DNA of 64,000 bases from Helicostylum pulchrum (GCA_025677825.1 JAIXMO010000012.1:558001-622000), one strand, 5' to 3'. Positions 33,981 through 48,555 are shown, numbered from the stretch's first letter. Program-made: numbers and translations. Notes: generated by a model from the sequence alone, not told the origin.

Positions 33981-34242
33981 GGTCGTACAGTAAGAAAATA
34001 TATTTGAGTAGGCGTTTTTTTGTTTTTTTTTGTTGCTAAGGTAACCAAGGAAACAAAAAAAGTTGTAGTTTATCAGCTACTCAGTTCTTTTTTTTTTTCT
34101 GACGTGAAAAAGGTCGAGTATCAAATTGACATGTGAAAGTGTGCACGCTGATATTTATAAATAAAGTCATACGCATTCTCGTACATTTTCTTCTCTTTCT
34201 CACACTTTTTTTCTTTTTTCTTTTTTTTTTAATTTATACAAC
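33845..34242. promoter_or_regulatory. Divergent promoter region with a 34-base poly(A) tract
   Basis: 398 bases between two divergently transcribed genes. It contains an uninterrupted A run at 33945-33978 and T runs near 34089-34099 and 34220-34230. Long dA:dT tracts of this kind commonly exclude nucleosomes at fungal promoters (general knowledge). No specific factor site is claimed. Confidence 0.5.
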
Positions 34243-34687
34243 ATGCCTTCAACTCAAGTAGCTGGATATTCTGTTTCTAATGTAAAATCTATTATTATAC
34301 CGTAACTTATGCGTGTTACTAATAATAAACATCCCCTCTTTTAGACAACTCCTTTAAACATCAGCGTAGAAGAAGCAGTCGTTAACTCCAAGAGATCGAG
34401 TTCTTTTCTTTTGCATATGATGGTAATGACCGACCCTCAACAGATAAAATCTAATGAAACAGCCAAAGTAAGCACTTGCTAGTCGTTAATTGCATTAAAA
34501 CTAATCATTGTTGCTTTGTAAGGATGCGTACCAAGAATGTTTACAGTTAAAAGACTACCTTTCAGAACAACTTTGGTCTGAATTTGATACTGAAGGTATT
34601 TCATCTGTTCAACTAGCCCTTGAAGAACTCTCTCAAGTATTAAATAAATATGAAATGACAAGTGAAATGATTGAAGGTGAATGGTAA
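34243..34687 (+). CDS. Small hypothetical helical protein
   Basis: Predicted 108-residue protein from three exons: 34243-34281, 34345-34467 and 34523-34687, all with GT...AG introns and frame kept. The sequence is polar and appears mostly helical (NISVEEAVVNSKRSSSFLLH; QLALEELSQVLNKYEMTSEM) and ends in EGEW. The two well-formed introns and codon-like reading argue that it is real although short. No family recognised. The helical C-terminal part loosely recalls small coiled-coil or adaptor subunits, but this is not enough to name it. It is divergent from the WW-tailed gene. Confidence 0.6.
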
Positions 34688-35851
34688 ATTACTTTTTCTC
34701 TGTGTGTATGCGTGTATGCGTCAGATTATTAACGTATTAATGAAAAAAAAAAAGGGAGTTTGTAGATTCTTCCTGTTGTGTTCCAACTTGTTAGAACCCT
34801 CATAAAAATAAATAAATAAATAATTATAATTACTCACACTGCAATTCTTATAAACCTCATGATATCCTTGTACATACATTTGTGCTCGTGTCTGAATTTT
34901 AAATATATTTTAATAAGAAGCGTTTGAAGTATCAAGACGATGGCGTGTCGGGGTCCCCGGCATGCTTCTTGATCAGATCAATTGCACTAGGAGATATTAT
35001 AACAAACAAACTTCCGCGGTAAACTAAAGTTCATCACTGAAGCGGAAGATCGTTCATTTACTATCGTAAGAACAGTGCCGCTTAATAACTTTAATTGTGC
35101 ATACTTGTAGTAAATATATTCATTGTCAGTGCATAATAGGTAATTTTACCTGCTTGTATCAATGCTAAATATTAGATAAATGCTTAATTACATACAGAAA
35201 AAGTTAAAGAGAGAGAGATAAGATCACTGTTAAAAAGGTCGATTCAATCAATGATAATGAGATTTATTTTTTAAAAAAAGAATGAGAAGGAGCATTTATA
35301 CTCTTTTAGAGTAATTCGTGTTACAATGCGATATGGCATTTGTATTTTTTTAAGCGCGTCTTTCACGCTTAAACCATCCGGATCAATACTATAGCAGACA
35401 CTTTCTTTATCAAATAAAAAAGACTGGTTGCTAAAAACCTATCACCGGTAGTATGTTATCTGACTCTACTATACCATTAGATATATCAAGTAGCCCTTTT
35501 TTTAAAAAGTAAAACTGAGTTATAAAAAAAAAACTGTTGATTCGTAACTGCTTTCCGTAGAGTGGTATACAGACACACTAATAACAGAAAAGAATGCTTT
35601 GTATCATTGCATATATAATAAACAGCTGTAGAGCAGCAAAAGCACTTTATTCAAATCGCTGCTTTAAAATAACCGCTTTGCTTTCTACCGTATTTGCGAA
35701 ACATACAATGAAAACGTCTGGTTTTTGTTCGGTAGCCGACCCCGACAGGACCAAAAAAAAAGTACGGACCTCCTAACATAAAATAAAAAACAAATAAAAA
35801 TTATTCTTTATTCTTTATTCCCCTTTTTTCTTTACACTTTTTTTTTTCAGT
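34688..35851. other. Intergenic region upstream of the P450 reductase gene
   Basis: About 1.2 kb with A/T homopolymers and no supported gene. A pyrimidine-rich tract directly precedes the ATG at 35852. Confidence 0.4.
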
Positions 35852-38086
35852 ATGGACACTACACAGGAGCAAGATGCACTATTCGATACAACCGACTTGA
35901 TCCTACTCAGTGCACTTGGACTAGGCACCGCCGCTTGGTTCAGCAGACACCAACTCAAAGACTTGTTCTTTGGTAAGAAAAAGGTCCTTACACCTACCGC
36001 CGGTTCTGGCACAGCTCAAAAGCGAGAAACCAACTTTGTTAAAGTTATGCAACAACAAGTAAGTTTTAAACGCACAAGATCTTTCTCAATCACTTGTCCT
36101 TTTTCTAAAAAAAAAAAACATCATCACTAAATATTTTTTTAAAAAAAATAGGGTCGTAGAGTCATTGTGTTTTATGGTTCACAAACAGGTACAGCAGAAG
36201 GTTACGCTGCACGTATAGCCAAAGAATGTTCACAAAGATTTGGTGTCAACTGTATGACAGCTGATATGGAACTTTACAACTTGACTTATTTGGACCAGGT
36301 ACCAAAGGACCACCTTGTCATCTTTGTCATGGCCACGTACGGTGAGGGAGACCCTACCGACAACGCTATGGATTTTTGGGATTTAGTCACAGAGGAAGAC
36401 CCCATCTTTTCCGAGTCTACCGAAACCGCACCTTTACACCACTTAAATTTCGTCATGTTTGGTCTTGGCAACAAGACTTACGAGCACTACAACAAAGTCT
36501 GTAGAAAGGTAACCAAATGTTTAACCAACTTGGGCGCCCACCTTGTAGGCGAAGCCGGAGAGGGAGATGACGATGGCTCATTAGAAGAAGATTATTTAAC
36601 TTGGAAAGAGACTTTATGGCCATCCTTTTGTGCGACACTCGGTGTAGATGAAAGCTCCGCTAAATCTGGGCCCAGAGAGCCCATTTACTCCGTGCAAGAA
36701 TTAATCGAGTATGAAAAGGATCAAGTTTATTTTGGCGAGTTAGCTGAAAGACCCAAAAAGCACAGCAAGATCGTATTTGACGCCAAGCGTCCGTTTATTG
36801 CACCAGTGACTACACGCGAGTTGTTTGCTGAAGGAGGCGAAAGAAACTGCTTGCATGTGGAAATTGACATTAGTGGTACAAACCTTAGTTACAATACCGG
36901 TGATCATGTTGCAGTGTGGCCTACAAACAATGAAATTGAAGTCAATAGACTGGCTTCCGTATTAGGCTTAACTGATAAACTCGATACTGTCGTCACGATT
37001 ATCGCCATCGACCCTACTGCGTCTAAAAAGTATCCGTTCCCTGTCCCTACCACTTACCGCTCTGTCTTCAGGTACTATTTGGAGATATCCGCTCCCATCT
37101 CTCGTCAAATCCTCAACTCCTTTGTTGAATTCGCGCCTACGGAAGAATCCAAAGCCAGTCTTCTCCAATTAGCTACCGATAAAGACGCTTACCGTTTACA
37201 CGTTACTGAATCATGTCGTAACTTGGCCCAGGTATTAGAATTCGTTACTGGTAACGATACCACTCGTACTGCTGGTTTGTTCTCCGCCGTGCCCTTTGAT
37301 TTGATTGTTGAAAACGTGTCTCGTATGCAACCTAGATTTTATTCCATCTCAAGTTCAGCAAAAGAAACTCCCAACGTTATTTCTGCAACTGTTGTTGTGC
37401 TCTCCTATCAACCTGCTGCTAATGCTCATCATACCGTGCACGGTGTCAACTCCACCTTTTTATATAGAATTCAAATGCAGCAGCAACAAGAGCTGATCTC
37501 TGCTGCAGTCCCCACTTACGATTTATCGGGTCCACGACAATTATACCTTGGTTCAGACGGGCTCTGTCAAAAGGTCCCCGTGCACGTCCGTCACTCTCAA
37601 TTTAAATTACCTCGTAACTCTACCGTGCCTATTATCATGGTAGGTCCCGGTACAGGTGTCGCTCCTTTCCGTGCCTTTATCCGTGAAAGAGCCTTTGAAA
37701 AGGAGAAAGGTAAACAAGTGGGGCCTACGCTTTTATTCTACGGCAGCCGTCACCAATCTCAAGACTTCCTTTACGCTCAAGAATGGCCTGAGCTGTTTAG
37801 AAAGTTGGGCGACGAGTCTCGCCTTATCACTGCGTTCTCTCGCGACCAACCTGAAAAAATCTACGTGCAACATCGCTTACAGCAAGAAGGAAGATTAGTG
37901 TGGGAGTTATTACAAAAGGGAGGGTATGTCTATGTGTGCGGTGACGCTAAAAACATGGCTCGTGATGTAAATCAGTCTTTTATTAATTGTGCGATTGAAT
38001 TTGGCGGTATGGCGGATACAAAAGCGCATGACTATATCAAAGGGTTAAGAACTACAGGTCGTTATCAAGAAGATATTTGGAGTTAG
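35852..38086 (+). CDS. NCP1: NADPH-cytochrome P450 reductase
   Basis: Predicted 713-residue ER-anchored diflavin enzyme. It passes electrons from NADPH through FAD and FMN to cytochromes P450, supporting sterol synthesis and detoxification. Exons: 35852-36058 and 36152-38086, intron GTAAGT...ATAG. An N-terminal membrane anchor (TDLILLSALGLGTAAWF) precedes the FMN-binding flavodoxin domain (VFYGSQTGTAEGYA, MATYGEGDPTDNA, FGLGNKTYEHYN). The FAD domain shows YNTGDHVAVWP and PRFYSISSS. The NADPH domain shows MVGPGTGVAPFRAFIRER, LLFYGSRH and VYVCGDAKNMARDV. It ends in the usual aromatic residue context (DIWS). Length and motif order are those of a complete enzyme. It is convergent with the next gene, with about 93 bases between stops. 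Confidence 0.97.
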
Positions 38087-38179
38087 AGATCCACATTTTA
38101 AAAGTATTTTATATACACACAATAGAAAATAATAGCAATAATAATAATAGTAATAATAAAGTACCTTAAAAAAACATAT

Positions 38180-39945
38180 TTATTGTTCTGGGTTTAATGT
38201 AATAGGGGTTTCGGTTGGTGTAACAACTGTTTCAGTATTACCAACAACAGAAGCAACTGCTGCTGCTACTGCTCCCATGGATGCGTTATTAGGTGTACCA
38301 GGATTGGAGTTGGTAGGAGTAGAGTCCATTGTTTGAGGAACCTGAGTTTGTTGTTGTTGGGCTTCATGAGTTTGTTGTTGTTGTTGTTGTTGTTGGGCTT
38401 CATGAGGTTGTTGCTGTTGTTGAGCTTCATGAGTTTGTTGTTGTTGAACTTCATGTTGCTGAACTTGAGGTTGTTGTTGTTGAACTTGAGGTTGTTGTTG
38501 AACTTGAGGTTGTTGTTGAACATGAATTTCATGAGGTTGTTGAACTTGTTGAATTTGAGGTTGTTGTTGTTGAATTTGTTGGACTTGTTGAGTGTGAGGT
38601 TGTTGTTGTTGAATTTGTTGCTGTTGAGGAGGCATCAAGATCTCCTGACGAGGCCCATAAAATCTCTCCGGTGAATACTTTGTTTGCAAAGTTTGAAGTA
38701 ATGGTTGATTTTCATGTTTTTGAAATTCACGCATAAACTCTCCCCACTCACCGGTATTGAAATTATGTAACAATTTACGACCCGAGACTTGCTTACTCAA
38801 CAACAAGAATCCACGTCCCACAACACCGCATACTTGACAAATACGCTCTCCAATAGTCAAACGACGACGAATGGCTTCCCAGTTTGTGCTGACCAATACC
38901 TTTTCAATATCAGAACGGCATTGTACCAAGATAGGTCTAGGATCTCCACCTTCCAATTGCTGTTGCTGCTGACGCTCGGCCTCTAAATCACGATAGGCCA
39001 AGTAAAGTTGGAAATATTCATAGTTGTAATAAACACCAGCATTTTTGGGTGCAAAGTCACAATCATAATGTGCTGGTAAATTGGCAAACGCTGCAAAACG
39101 GTGAATAGGTGCAAGAACACCAAACTTGGTGGACCGTTCGTGACCTTGAATAATCAACTTGACTTCACTATCTACAATATTTGCTTGATGTAATAAATCT
39201 GCCTCTGAGACCTTTAATAAGTCTTGAATCACCTCATTACCTATACATAAAAAAAATATTAGACAAAAAAAAAATTTTAAAAAGAAGTTGAAAAAAAAAG
39301 CCACTTACGTCTAACAGCATACTCCTTATCTCTTGGTGAAGCCTTCTTGGCTCTCTTGGGAGGAGCAGTACCGTCTTCATTCTTTGCATTTTTTCTTTTA
39401 GAAGCAGGAGTAGGAGGTAGTACAGGAGCACTATGATCAGGTAAGCCATGACCTACAGAAGACAAAGCAGCTTGAAGCAAGTGTTGAGGAGACCCATCGG
39501 CGGCAGTTGCGGAAAAGAGATTGGAAGTATGCGTAGAATCCACGTCGTGCATTAAACCGGCAGTAGAACCGGCCATCTTTATAGGATCCATAGGCATGTC
39601 ATTAGTCTGTTGTTGCTGATTGAATATTTGCACAGTATCATGCTGCGTACCAGATACGTTCACGGCAAAGATTTGTTGTTCTTGACGGAACATGATCTTG
39701 GACATGTTGGGTACCTTTAAAAACGAGACAGTGTCACCAAGAGCATGACAAAGAGCAAAGAACATGGCTGATGTTTGCTTTGGGGAACCTTGGGTCTTGA
39801 TATCTTTTACACATTGATAAAATCTTAAAATACGATCATCACTTAAAATATCTGCTAATGTAGGCGAAAGAATACTGCAATCTTCTTGTTGAGCGTTAGT
39901 GGGTGAAGGAACATATCCATCTCCTGCTGTTGAACTTCCTTCCAT
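38180..39945 (-). CDS. Q-rich, probably nuclear protein of unknown function
   Basis: Predicted 565-residue protein from two exons, 39945-39309 and 39240-38180 (GTAAGT...ATAG, frame kept). The N-terminal region (residues 20-110) looks globular (LADILSDDRILRFYQCVKDI; FALCHALGDTVSFLKV). A bipartite basic cluster follows (SKRKNAKNEDG, PPKRAKKASPRDK, about residues 180-205) that fits a nuclear localisation signal. Residues 215-400 are a second conserved-looking region (LLKVSEADLLHQANIVDSEV; RRRLTIGERICQVCGVVGRG; EWGEFMREFQKHE). The C-terminal part is dominated by long CAA-encoded glutamine repeats with spaced PQ/HE residues. Q-rich tails are common in transcription coregulators, so that role is inferred. 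No family recognised. ATG 39945 was chosen because the upstream extension is a T-rich leader. Confidence 0.75.
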
Positions 39946-40259
39946 TATGTAATTAAAAGTCAAAAAAAAATATGGGTCGGTCTTATCGAAAAGTTCCAGT
40001 CCGGACGATAACGAAATAAGAAAAAAAAAAGCGTTGAAAAGAGAGGAGGCGTGAGATGGTCTTTTTTCTTTTTTTTTTTTTTCCTCCCCAAACACACCCT
40101 GTGACCGTCCATCTTTAAAGTCCGTTTATTCTGTTTTTTATTCAAGTACACACACACACAACTCTAATATATCTGCTAATTAACACTGGCAACATTCCTC
40201 AACACCTGCAGTTTTTAATTTGTATATATGAGGCAAAAGAAAAGAAAAATAGTATTTAT

Positions 40260-41254
40260 TTACTTCAAAAATAAGGCTTGTTCCAATTTCCAAACTTCAT
40301 CCACTACTGCCTCAATAGACGCAGCATTTTCTTTAGAAGCTGATCTGAGAGGGTTACGACAAATACCACCACCGTACCCTAACCTAGCCTGAATGTAGAT
40401 TTTGGTACCTGCAATACCAAACCATCTACACAACGCATCATCGGCTTCCACCAGTTTATGCTGCAACACACTTGCTTCCTTCACATTTCCTTGCTCGTAT
40501 AAAGATTGCAGTCGAACACAAAGACCAGGGAACACGTTCCCTGCACCCGGAATTAGTCCTACGACACCAATGACTAATTCAGGCAAAAAGAAATCTGCTG
40601 ACCCAGCTAATAATGTCACCTCTATTTGTTTATGATTTTGTTTAGTGGGGATCTAACTTGTGTAAAAATAAAATTTTCTCTATTACCTCTAGGGTCAGTC
40701 TTTTTAACCAAATTTGCCATCTTTCCAACATTGCCGTCTGTTCCCTTGACTCCAATAATATTGTGATGCTTGGATAACTGAGTCAACACCTTGACGCTTA
40801 AATCTAGGCCTTGACAGACGCCTGGATAATTATAAATGATAATGGGTAAAGGTGAATTATCTGCTACAGTTCTAAAGAAGTTGAGAATCGCCTCTTCATC
40901 CACAGCTCCTCGATAAAAAGAAGGAGGCAAGATCAACGTGAACTGAGCTCCATGTTGAGCCGCTTGCTTTGTAAATGAAATAGTTGTTCGTGCACTTTGA
41001 GCTGAAGTGCCTGCAATCAGTTTCAATGTGGGGTTGTGCTTTTTGATAGATTGATAGGCTTGTGCAATAATAAAGCCTCGCTCTTCTTCAGATAAATTGA
41101 CGGCTTCGCCCATAGACCCTAATACAACAATGCCGGCAATACCAGTATTGGCCAAGTATTGGATATGTTTGTCAAATGCTACAAGGTCAAGGTCTTCATT
41201 TTCCTTGAAAAATGTAGGTACTGGAACAAAGATACCGCGTCCGAGAGAAGTCAT
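40260..41254 (-). CDS. Dihydrodipicolinate synthase/4-hydroxy-2-oxoglutarate aldolase family protein
   Basis: Predicted 309-residue class I aldolase from two exons, 41254-40687 and 40621-40260. The TIM-barrel family signature is complete: GIFVPVPTFF, VLGSMGEAVNLSEEE, LIAGTSAQSARTTI, the catalytic Tyr in IIIYNYPG and the Schiff-base Lys in IIGVKGTDGN, then LLAGSADFFLPEL and GLIPGAGNVFPG. Fungi mostly make lysine by the alpha-aminoadipate route, so this is more likely a catabolic aldolase (HOGA1-like hydroxy-oxoglutarate or 2-keto-3-deoxy sugar acid type) than a true lysine-pathway DHDPS. The exact substrate cannot be read from sequence. The length is normal for the family. Confidence 0.92.
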
Positions 41255-42198
41255 TTTTTATTTGTATTTTGTATATAAGAAAGAAAACATGAAAAAAAAA
41301 ACTTTTTTCAGTTCTTATATGTGTATTCGCATTAAGTGTAACGTTGAGAAATAATTCCCTTTATCCCGTCCCAAGGAGAATATTATTTTAGACCCTATGC
41401 ACACGTGGGAACTCAGAGTGATCAGAGAGAGAATATATACATCAGTATTTATGGTGTTGTGGGAAACAACTGCTGCCTGAAAGATTTTCTATTAGACAAT
41501 GAAACAACTCAAAATCATGTAGAATCCTTGATACACTATTGCACTTAAGAAACATATCTACAAAGTTTCAACTATTCCTACTTTTTTTTGCATTAATGTT
41601 TACTAAATATTTTTTGCCACCAGCTCTGTACTATACTAGTCAAGTAATTGTTTACTTCTTGCTATGAACTAGTTGATTAATTATATCCTTAACTAACAAA
41701 ATTTCTTTACTAGACTTTATTCCTGATTGCTCGAAGAGATGGCATTTTATTTCGGCTAACTACTTTAAAAAAGAGATCAAACGCGTTGTACTACTAGTGA
41801 TCACATTGGGTTTGTTTATTGTGATGATGTCTTTTTTTCTTTTGGTAATACCAATTTCCTTTTCAGTGCTTTAAAGAGATCGACTATTTTATATTTTTTT
41901 TTTTTCAAAAAGAAAAAGAAAATGATATATGCAAAGCTCAAGAGCAGTAAATACATTTGGCAGTAAGTAACTAAAACAGTAATATCACATGCTACATTTA
42001 TGCTATTCAACTATGGTTTCATTAAAAAAAAAAAAAAAAAAAAAAAAAGTGGTTGCAAACTTAATTACATTTTAGCGCACAAACACATTAATAAACGTTG
42101 TACTAAGAGCACAGAGCTTTTTTTTTTATTACTATTTGCTTTTTTTTCTTTCTTCTTCTTTTCTCTCTCTCTTTTCTTTACGTACAAAAAAAAAGTTT
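41255..42198. other. Divergent intergenic region
   Basis: 944 bases between the aldolase and SPA2 genes. It contains a run of about 24 A at 42025-42048 and T-rich leaders. No gene supported. Confidence 0.4.
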
Positions 42199-45040
42199 AT
42201 GGCTTACCCGAGATCTCCACCACGCTCTCCTTCTTCTCAAGAAGACTGGTTATCAAGAGGCCCACAATCAATAAAGACGTATTCGACTAATTCATCTCGC
42301 TCCATGTCACATGCATCACGATCTCAGTCGTTAGCATCTGCTTCTAGTCGAGCTTTTAATTCTTCAAACTATGAAAGTACAGCTCGCGTTTATTTTAACG
42401 AATTAAAAACATATTTACAAGAATTATTGGCACAAGGTAAAAACAAAAAAACTTTTTTTTAAACACCCCTCCTCAACTAAAATAAAAAAAAATAGAGGCA
42501 AGAGAAGGACCACATCCTCAAAGAGTAGCAGCTCGTCAAAAACTAACAAGGTTAAGTAACCTTCAATTTCATGAGTTGGCTATGGACGTATACGATGAAG
42601 TAGTTCGAAGGAATAAAGACGATAAATTTTGTAAGGGTTATACAGTGTGTATACAAATGAAATAAACATAAATTAATTATTTTGTATTTTCTTTAGTGCC
42701 TTTTTTAGCAGTAAAGGAGGAATTTCATCCCAAAAGAAATCAGGCTAGACAAAAATTGGCTACACTGCCCGTACCTAGATTTCAAGATCTTGCCAGTGAT
42801 GTTTATTCTGAATTAACAAGAAGATATACCAGCCTGATCGAAGCTGATGTAATAAAAAATTATATATACTTTATTAATTTAGGTGCTAATTACTTTCTGT
42901 TTTGTTCAGGAACATTATCCTCCTATTCCTCAAGTGCCTACTACACCATCGACATATACTAACAACAGCACTCAGCCGCAGCCTAGTAAATCCACAAACA
43001 TTATACCTGTAAAAGGCATGATTAACGTAGAAACCATGGACGATGAGATGGGTTCCGTTCGATCCTACGGCAACATGCGATCTCCAGTTTCTCCAATCGA
43101 GCCAAAAGATTATTTTAGTAGATCCATAGACAATAATAAATCGAACAGCAGTGTAAGTGAAACCTTTTTTGTTTTACCATATGATTATGTACTAAAATGA
43201 TCACTCTACTTTTATGTGTAACAGTTGGACAGTAACAATAGAATGGAAGTTGAAAAAATGAAATCTGATTATGAATATCAAATTAATGTCATGACGAGTA
43301 GAATAAAACAATTACAAGATGATATTACCGTAAGTAAAACAGTGTTTACTTTTTTTTTTGTGTGTATATCTAACCTAACCTTATTTTTTTTAATGTAGGA
43401 ACGAGATGAACAAAAGGGCATGAAATCTGCAAGGTCTGATAAGGTACGTAACTAAAACTAATTAAAAAAATATATTTATATCTAATCATTCACAATATAG
43501 GAGGAGGAAGAAGATGATAAAATGATACGTCAAATGGAAGACCAGTATAAGAAACTGGACGATAAATACAAAAAGTTAGACCGAGAATACACGCAACAAC
43601 AAGACGCTGTGCGAGAAGTGAAACGAGAGACCAAAGAGATGCTAACCGAGTTGAAGCGTTTAGCAAAGATAAACGAAGAGTTATTAACTGAAAAGGAAAA
43701 CACGGACGCTCATATATTCAAGTTACAAGATGAATTAAAGGACTGGCGAATGAAATATGATAAATCCCGTATTGAATTAAGAAATATTAAAGGTAAATAA
43801 TTTATTTAAAATATATTTGTATAAACTACTTACAGATAGTTTAGCTTCTTCCGTTTTAATTGATGCTGATCATACTAAAAGTATAATCAATGAAAATTTC
43901 TTACAACCCTCAAGAGATGGTTTTATTTCCCAAGACCATATCTTAACCTATCAAGCCTCTGTAGATGATCTCTTAATATCCGCAAGGTAATGTTTCTAAA
44001 CTCATAACTGCTAAAGAAAAAAATTGTACTGATAACCCCCATTAGATCTAGTAACCCTTCACTCGTAATTAATGTTATGAAACATATTGTAACCGTCTGC
44101 CGATCGATCACCGAAGAAATTGAATCTCAAGAAGACACTCTATTCACCGAGACAAAGAACTCTCTCTATGATTTAAAGACAAGATTCTCTGTATCATTAT
44201 CAGACCTGTTGGTAGCAGCAAAATACCATGCAAGTGGAATGGGCATCAGTCCCGTCAGTCTATTGGATAGATCTGCTGGCCACTTGACTTCGGTTATTGT
44301 TGAACTGATAAAGTTATTAGGAATGAGACCATCCACACACCGTCAAAGTGTAAATACCAACAAGAGACCTGAAACAGACAACCATAGTTATTACGGTAGT
44401 ATTATCGGTAGTAAATCAGGAAATCATAAAAGTATAAATTCTTCTTATGAAGATGCCAACGGTCACCCAAGGTCTCGATTGGATTCCATTGGCTATAAAC
44501 ACAGCAACGATAATTTATACTCGAAAAAGCAACAACAACAAAAACAATATCAACCATCATACAAGACTAATTCAGATGAATTAACTCCACATGAACTAGT
44601 TGTAAAGTAAAAATCTATCCCCTTTTTTATATATACGTGTATGATAAACTAACTTTTTTTAAATTCTACAGAAATATCTCAAGACTGAAACAGATAGCAT
44701 AGTACAAACAATTCAAAACTTGCTTGCTGCATTAAGATTACCTCAACAAAACGGAGAAGTACATACTATCATTACCTCCATTGTTAAAATTGTTGCTACC
44801 ATTTCCGAACTTTCAAGAGCTACCTGTCAAAGTCCCGCTGGTTACCCTTACCGTAACCATTGCGATCCTTTATTAGGTCAATTAAACAAATGTTCTCAGC
44901 GTTTGAGTATGATTCAAGCTAAATATTTCGTAAGAGGTGCAACTGCCACTGCTATTGCAAAACGTGATCTTGCTAAAGAAGCCTATGAAATTGCTAAATT
45001 CACTAAAGAGTTAATCACTTTATTTGAATCAAGCAACTAA
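42199..45040 (+). CDS. SPA2: SPA2-like polarisome scaffold (GIT/SHD protein)
   Basis: Predicted 761-residue scaffold for polarised growth at hyphal tips, where Spa2 gathers formin, Bud6, MAP-kinase parts and Rab GAPs. Ten exons: 42199-42436, 42496-42630, 42697-42848, 42910-43152, 43225-43329, 43399-43443, 43501-43792, 43836-43986, 44046-44601, 44672-45040, all in frame. Two Spa2-homology (SHD/GIT) repeats lie near residues 90-165: ARQKLTRLSNLQFHELAMDV and ARQKLATLPVPRFQDLASDV, each followed by Y-[DS]-E-[VL] and paired Arg. A coiled coil follows (residues about 295-430; QMEDQYKKLDDKYKKLDREY). The C-terminal domain has YLKTETDSIVQTIQNLLAAL and ends in EIAKFTKELITLFESSN, as in fungal Spa2. The last donor lies at 44601 (GTT then gtaaag), not at the ORF end, to keep frame. 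Confidence 0.9.
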
Positions 45041-45294
45041 AAAAAAAATCTCTCTTTTATTATTTACCACTACTATTACCCATTGCTTTATTAACTACTA
45101 TTATATATTCCTTTCCTTTTTCGTTTCTTTTTTTTTGTTTTTCCTCTTACAAAAAAAAAATGTGTACTATTATAAAATAAATTTCTAAATACTATGAGAT
45201 TTTTTTTTTTTATTATTTTATTTAAAATACAAAAAGTTAATGACAAAAAAAAAAGTCAGATATGGGGTAATAGAGTAAAGTACAAGTTCTTTAA
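45041..45294. other. Convergent 3' flanks
   Basis: 254 bases of AT-rich sequence between the stops of SPA2 (plus) and RIO2 (minus). An AATAAA-like site occurs near 45176. Confidence 0.35.
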
Positions 45295-46873
<1,579 letters not shown>

Positions 46874-47449
46874 TTTTTATATATTTTAGATCTAGTAAAG
46901 AAAAAGCTTATTTCATGTAAATCATTTTTTTTTTAAAAAAAATGGAAAAAAAATGCCAGTCAGTGACGGTTGTTTACTTGGTCACGACTGTCCTCTTGAC
47001 AGGAATGATCGGAAAAAAGTAGTTGTTCTGCGTAAACAATAAACCAATGATTTGAAGAGGATCTACTTGGAACAAAAGGCATAATTACGATAAAAAAGAG
47101 TTGTCTATTGATCTTTACCAGCAATATAAAAATATACATGCTTTTTTTTCTGGCACTTTTCATTTGCTGTTCTAATCAAATCACCTCCTCCCCGTTTCTT
47201 ATTAAAAATCGACCTGTCAAAAACCAGAACGCAGTAAAAAAAAACCTACATATGCTATTGTTTCCCCTTGAATACATTAAATATCATCACTTAAAAAAAG
47301 ACATTGAAAACATTCTATCCAATACTATGCGTTGCTGAGTGGCTTATACCAAAAAGTGCGCGAATACTTTTTTTTGACTTTTAAATTTTTTCTTTTTTTT
47401 TTAACCCTCTTCTTTCTCTCTCTTTAATATAACGCTTTAACACTTCAAA
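46874..47449. promoter_or_regulatory. Shared divergent promoter of RIO2 and RRP4
   Basis: 576 bases between the two start codons, with T-rich tracts on each flank. Both genes act in rRNA maturation, so co-regulation is plausible but inferred. Short open frames inside show no motifs. Confidence 0.5.
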
Positions 47450-48555
47450 ATGGAATTGACTATATTATCTCCAGTACCTACAACTAAAACCGATCGCATG
47501 GAAATTGACGATGAACTTATTCATTTAGTTAACCCTGGTGAAACTGTTACAACCGATCAACAATTCATGAGGTAAAAAAAAAAAACACAACACAACAACT
47601 ATACCAAAAACGAAACAAAAAAATATTAAACATCTTATAAAATAGAGGCCATGGTACATATACTGACGGTGAAGGAACTGTCATCTCATCTGTAGCTGGT
47701 GCGGTTGAAAGAGTAAATAAATTGTTATCTGTTCGACCTTTAAAGACACGTTATACCGCTGAAATTGGTGATATTGTTGTAGGTCGTATTACCGAAGTTG
47801 CAATGAAACGTTGGAAAGTCGATACAAATGCTAGACAAGATGCTAATCTCTTATTAAGTTCTGTCAGTCTTCCTGGCGGTGTACAGGTAAAAAAAATAAA
47901 AAAAAAATAGTACGTGAACAGTGCAGAACAAAAAAGTGATTGATAATTTTATGTTTTAGAGACGTAAAAATGAAGCTGATGAGCTTCAAATGAGACAATT
48001 TTTCGCCGAAGGAGATGTATTAGTTGCAGAAGTACAAGCGTTTTACGCTGACGGAACAATGGGTCTTCATACCCGTGGATTTAAATTCTGTAAATTGAGA
48101 AACGGATCTTTTGTGTGTGTACCTCCAGTACTTGTTCAACGTTGTAAATCACAATTCCATTCACTTCCTTGTGGTATTGATGTTATCCTTGGTCTTAATG
48201 GATATATTTGGGTTCATAAGAAGTTCCAAACTGTCACAGGTGATGATACTGATCCCACCGTTTATTATTCCAGCACAAATGATGTAAGTTGCTTTTTTTT
48301 TTTGCATAATATTGAACACGATAAATTTAACACTGTTATATGTGTATATAGGATATTAGCCAAGAAGAAAGACAAGATATTGCCAGAATTTCAAATTGTA
48401 TTTCAGCATTAGCTAAACAATACATGCACATTAACGATACAATTATTGTCTATACATATGAAGCTTCTTTAGAATACACAGTAAAGGAATTACTTAAATT
48501 GGACGTTATTGAATCTATCACCAAGGAAGCCAGTTTAAGGATGCGTTCCAATTAA
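47450..48555 (+). CDS. RRP4: Exosome cap subunit RRP4
   Basis: Predicted 296-residue S1/KH-domain cap protein of the RNA exosome (3'-5' RNA processing, including 5.8S rRNA). Exons: 47450-47571, 47646-47886, 47960-48283 and 48352-48555. Motifs in order: [20 protein letters not shown] (the N-terminal Rrp4 element), [17 protein letters not shown], the S1 domain ([38 protein letters not shown]), [20 protein letters not shown] and the KH region ([19 protein letters not shown]). The first intron splits the RGHGT motif and its removal restores it, which confirms the model. Length is normal. Confidence 0.96.

Noticed and set aside
33845..34048. N-terminal extension of the long WW-tailed ORF (polyPhe)
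   Set aside because: It translates homopolymer promoter DNA; ATG 33844 starts the coherent polar sequence.
38329..38736. Plus-strand open frames rich in Val/Glu or Leu over the Q-rich gene
   Set aside because: They are antisense readings of the CAA (Gln) repeats of the gene at 38180-39945 and have no independent support.
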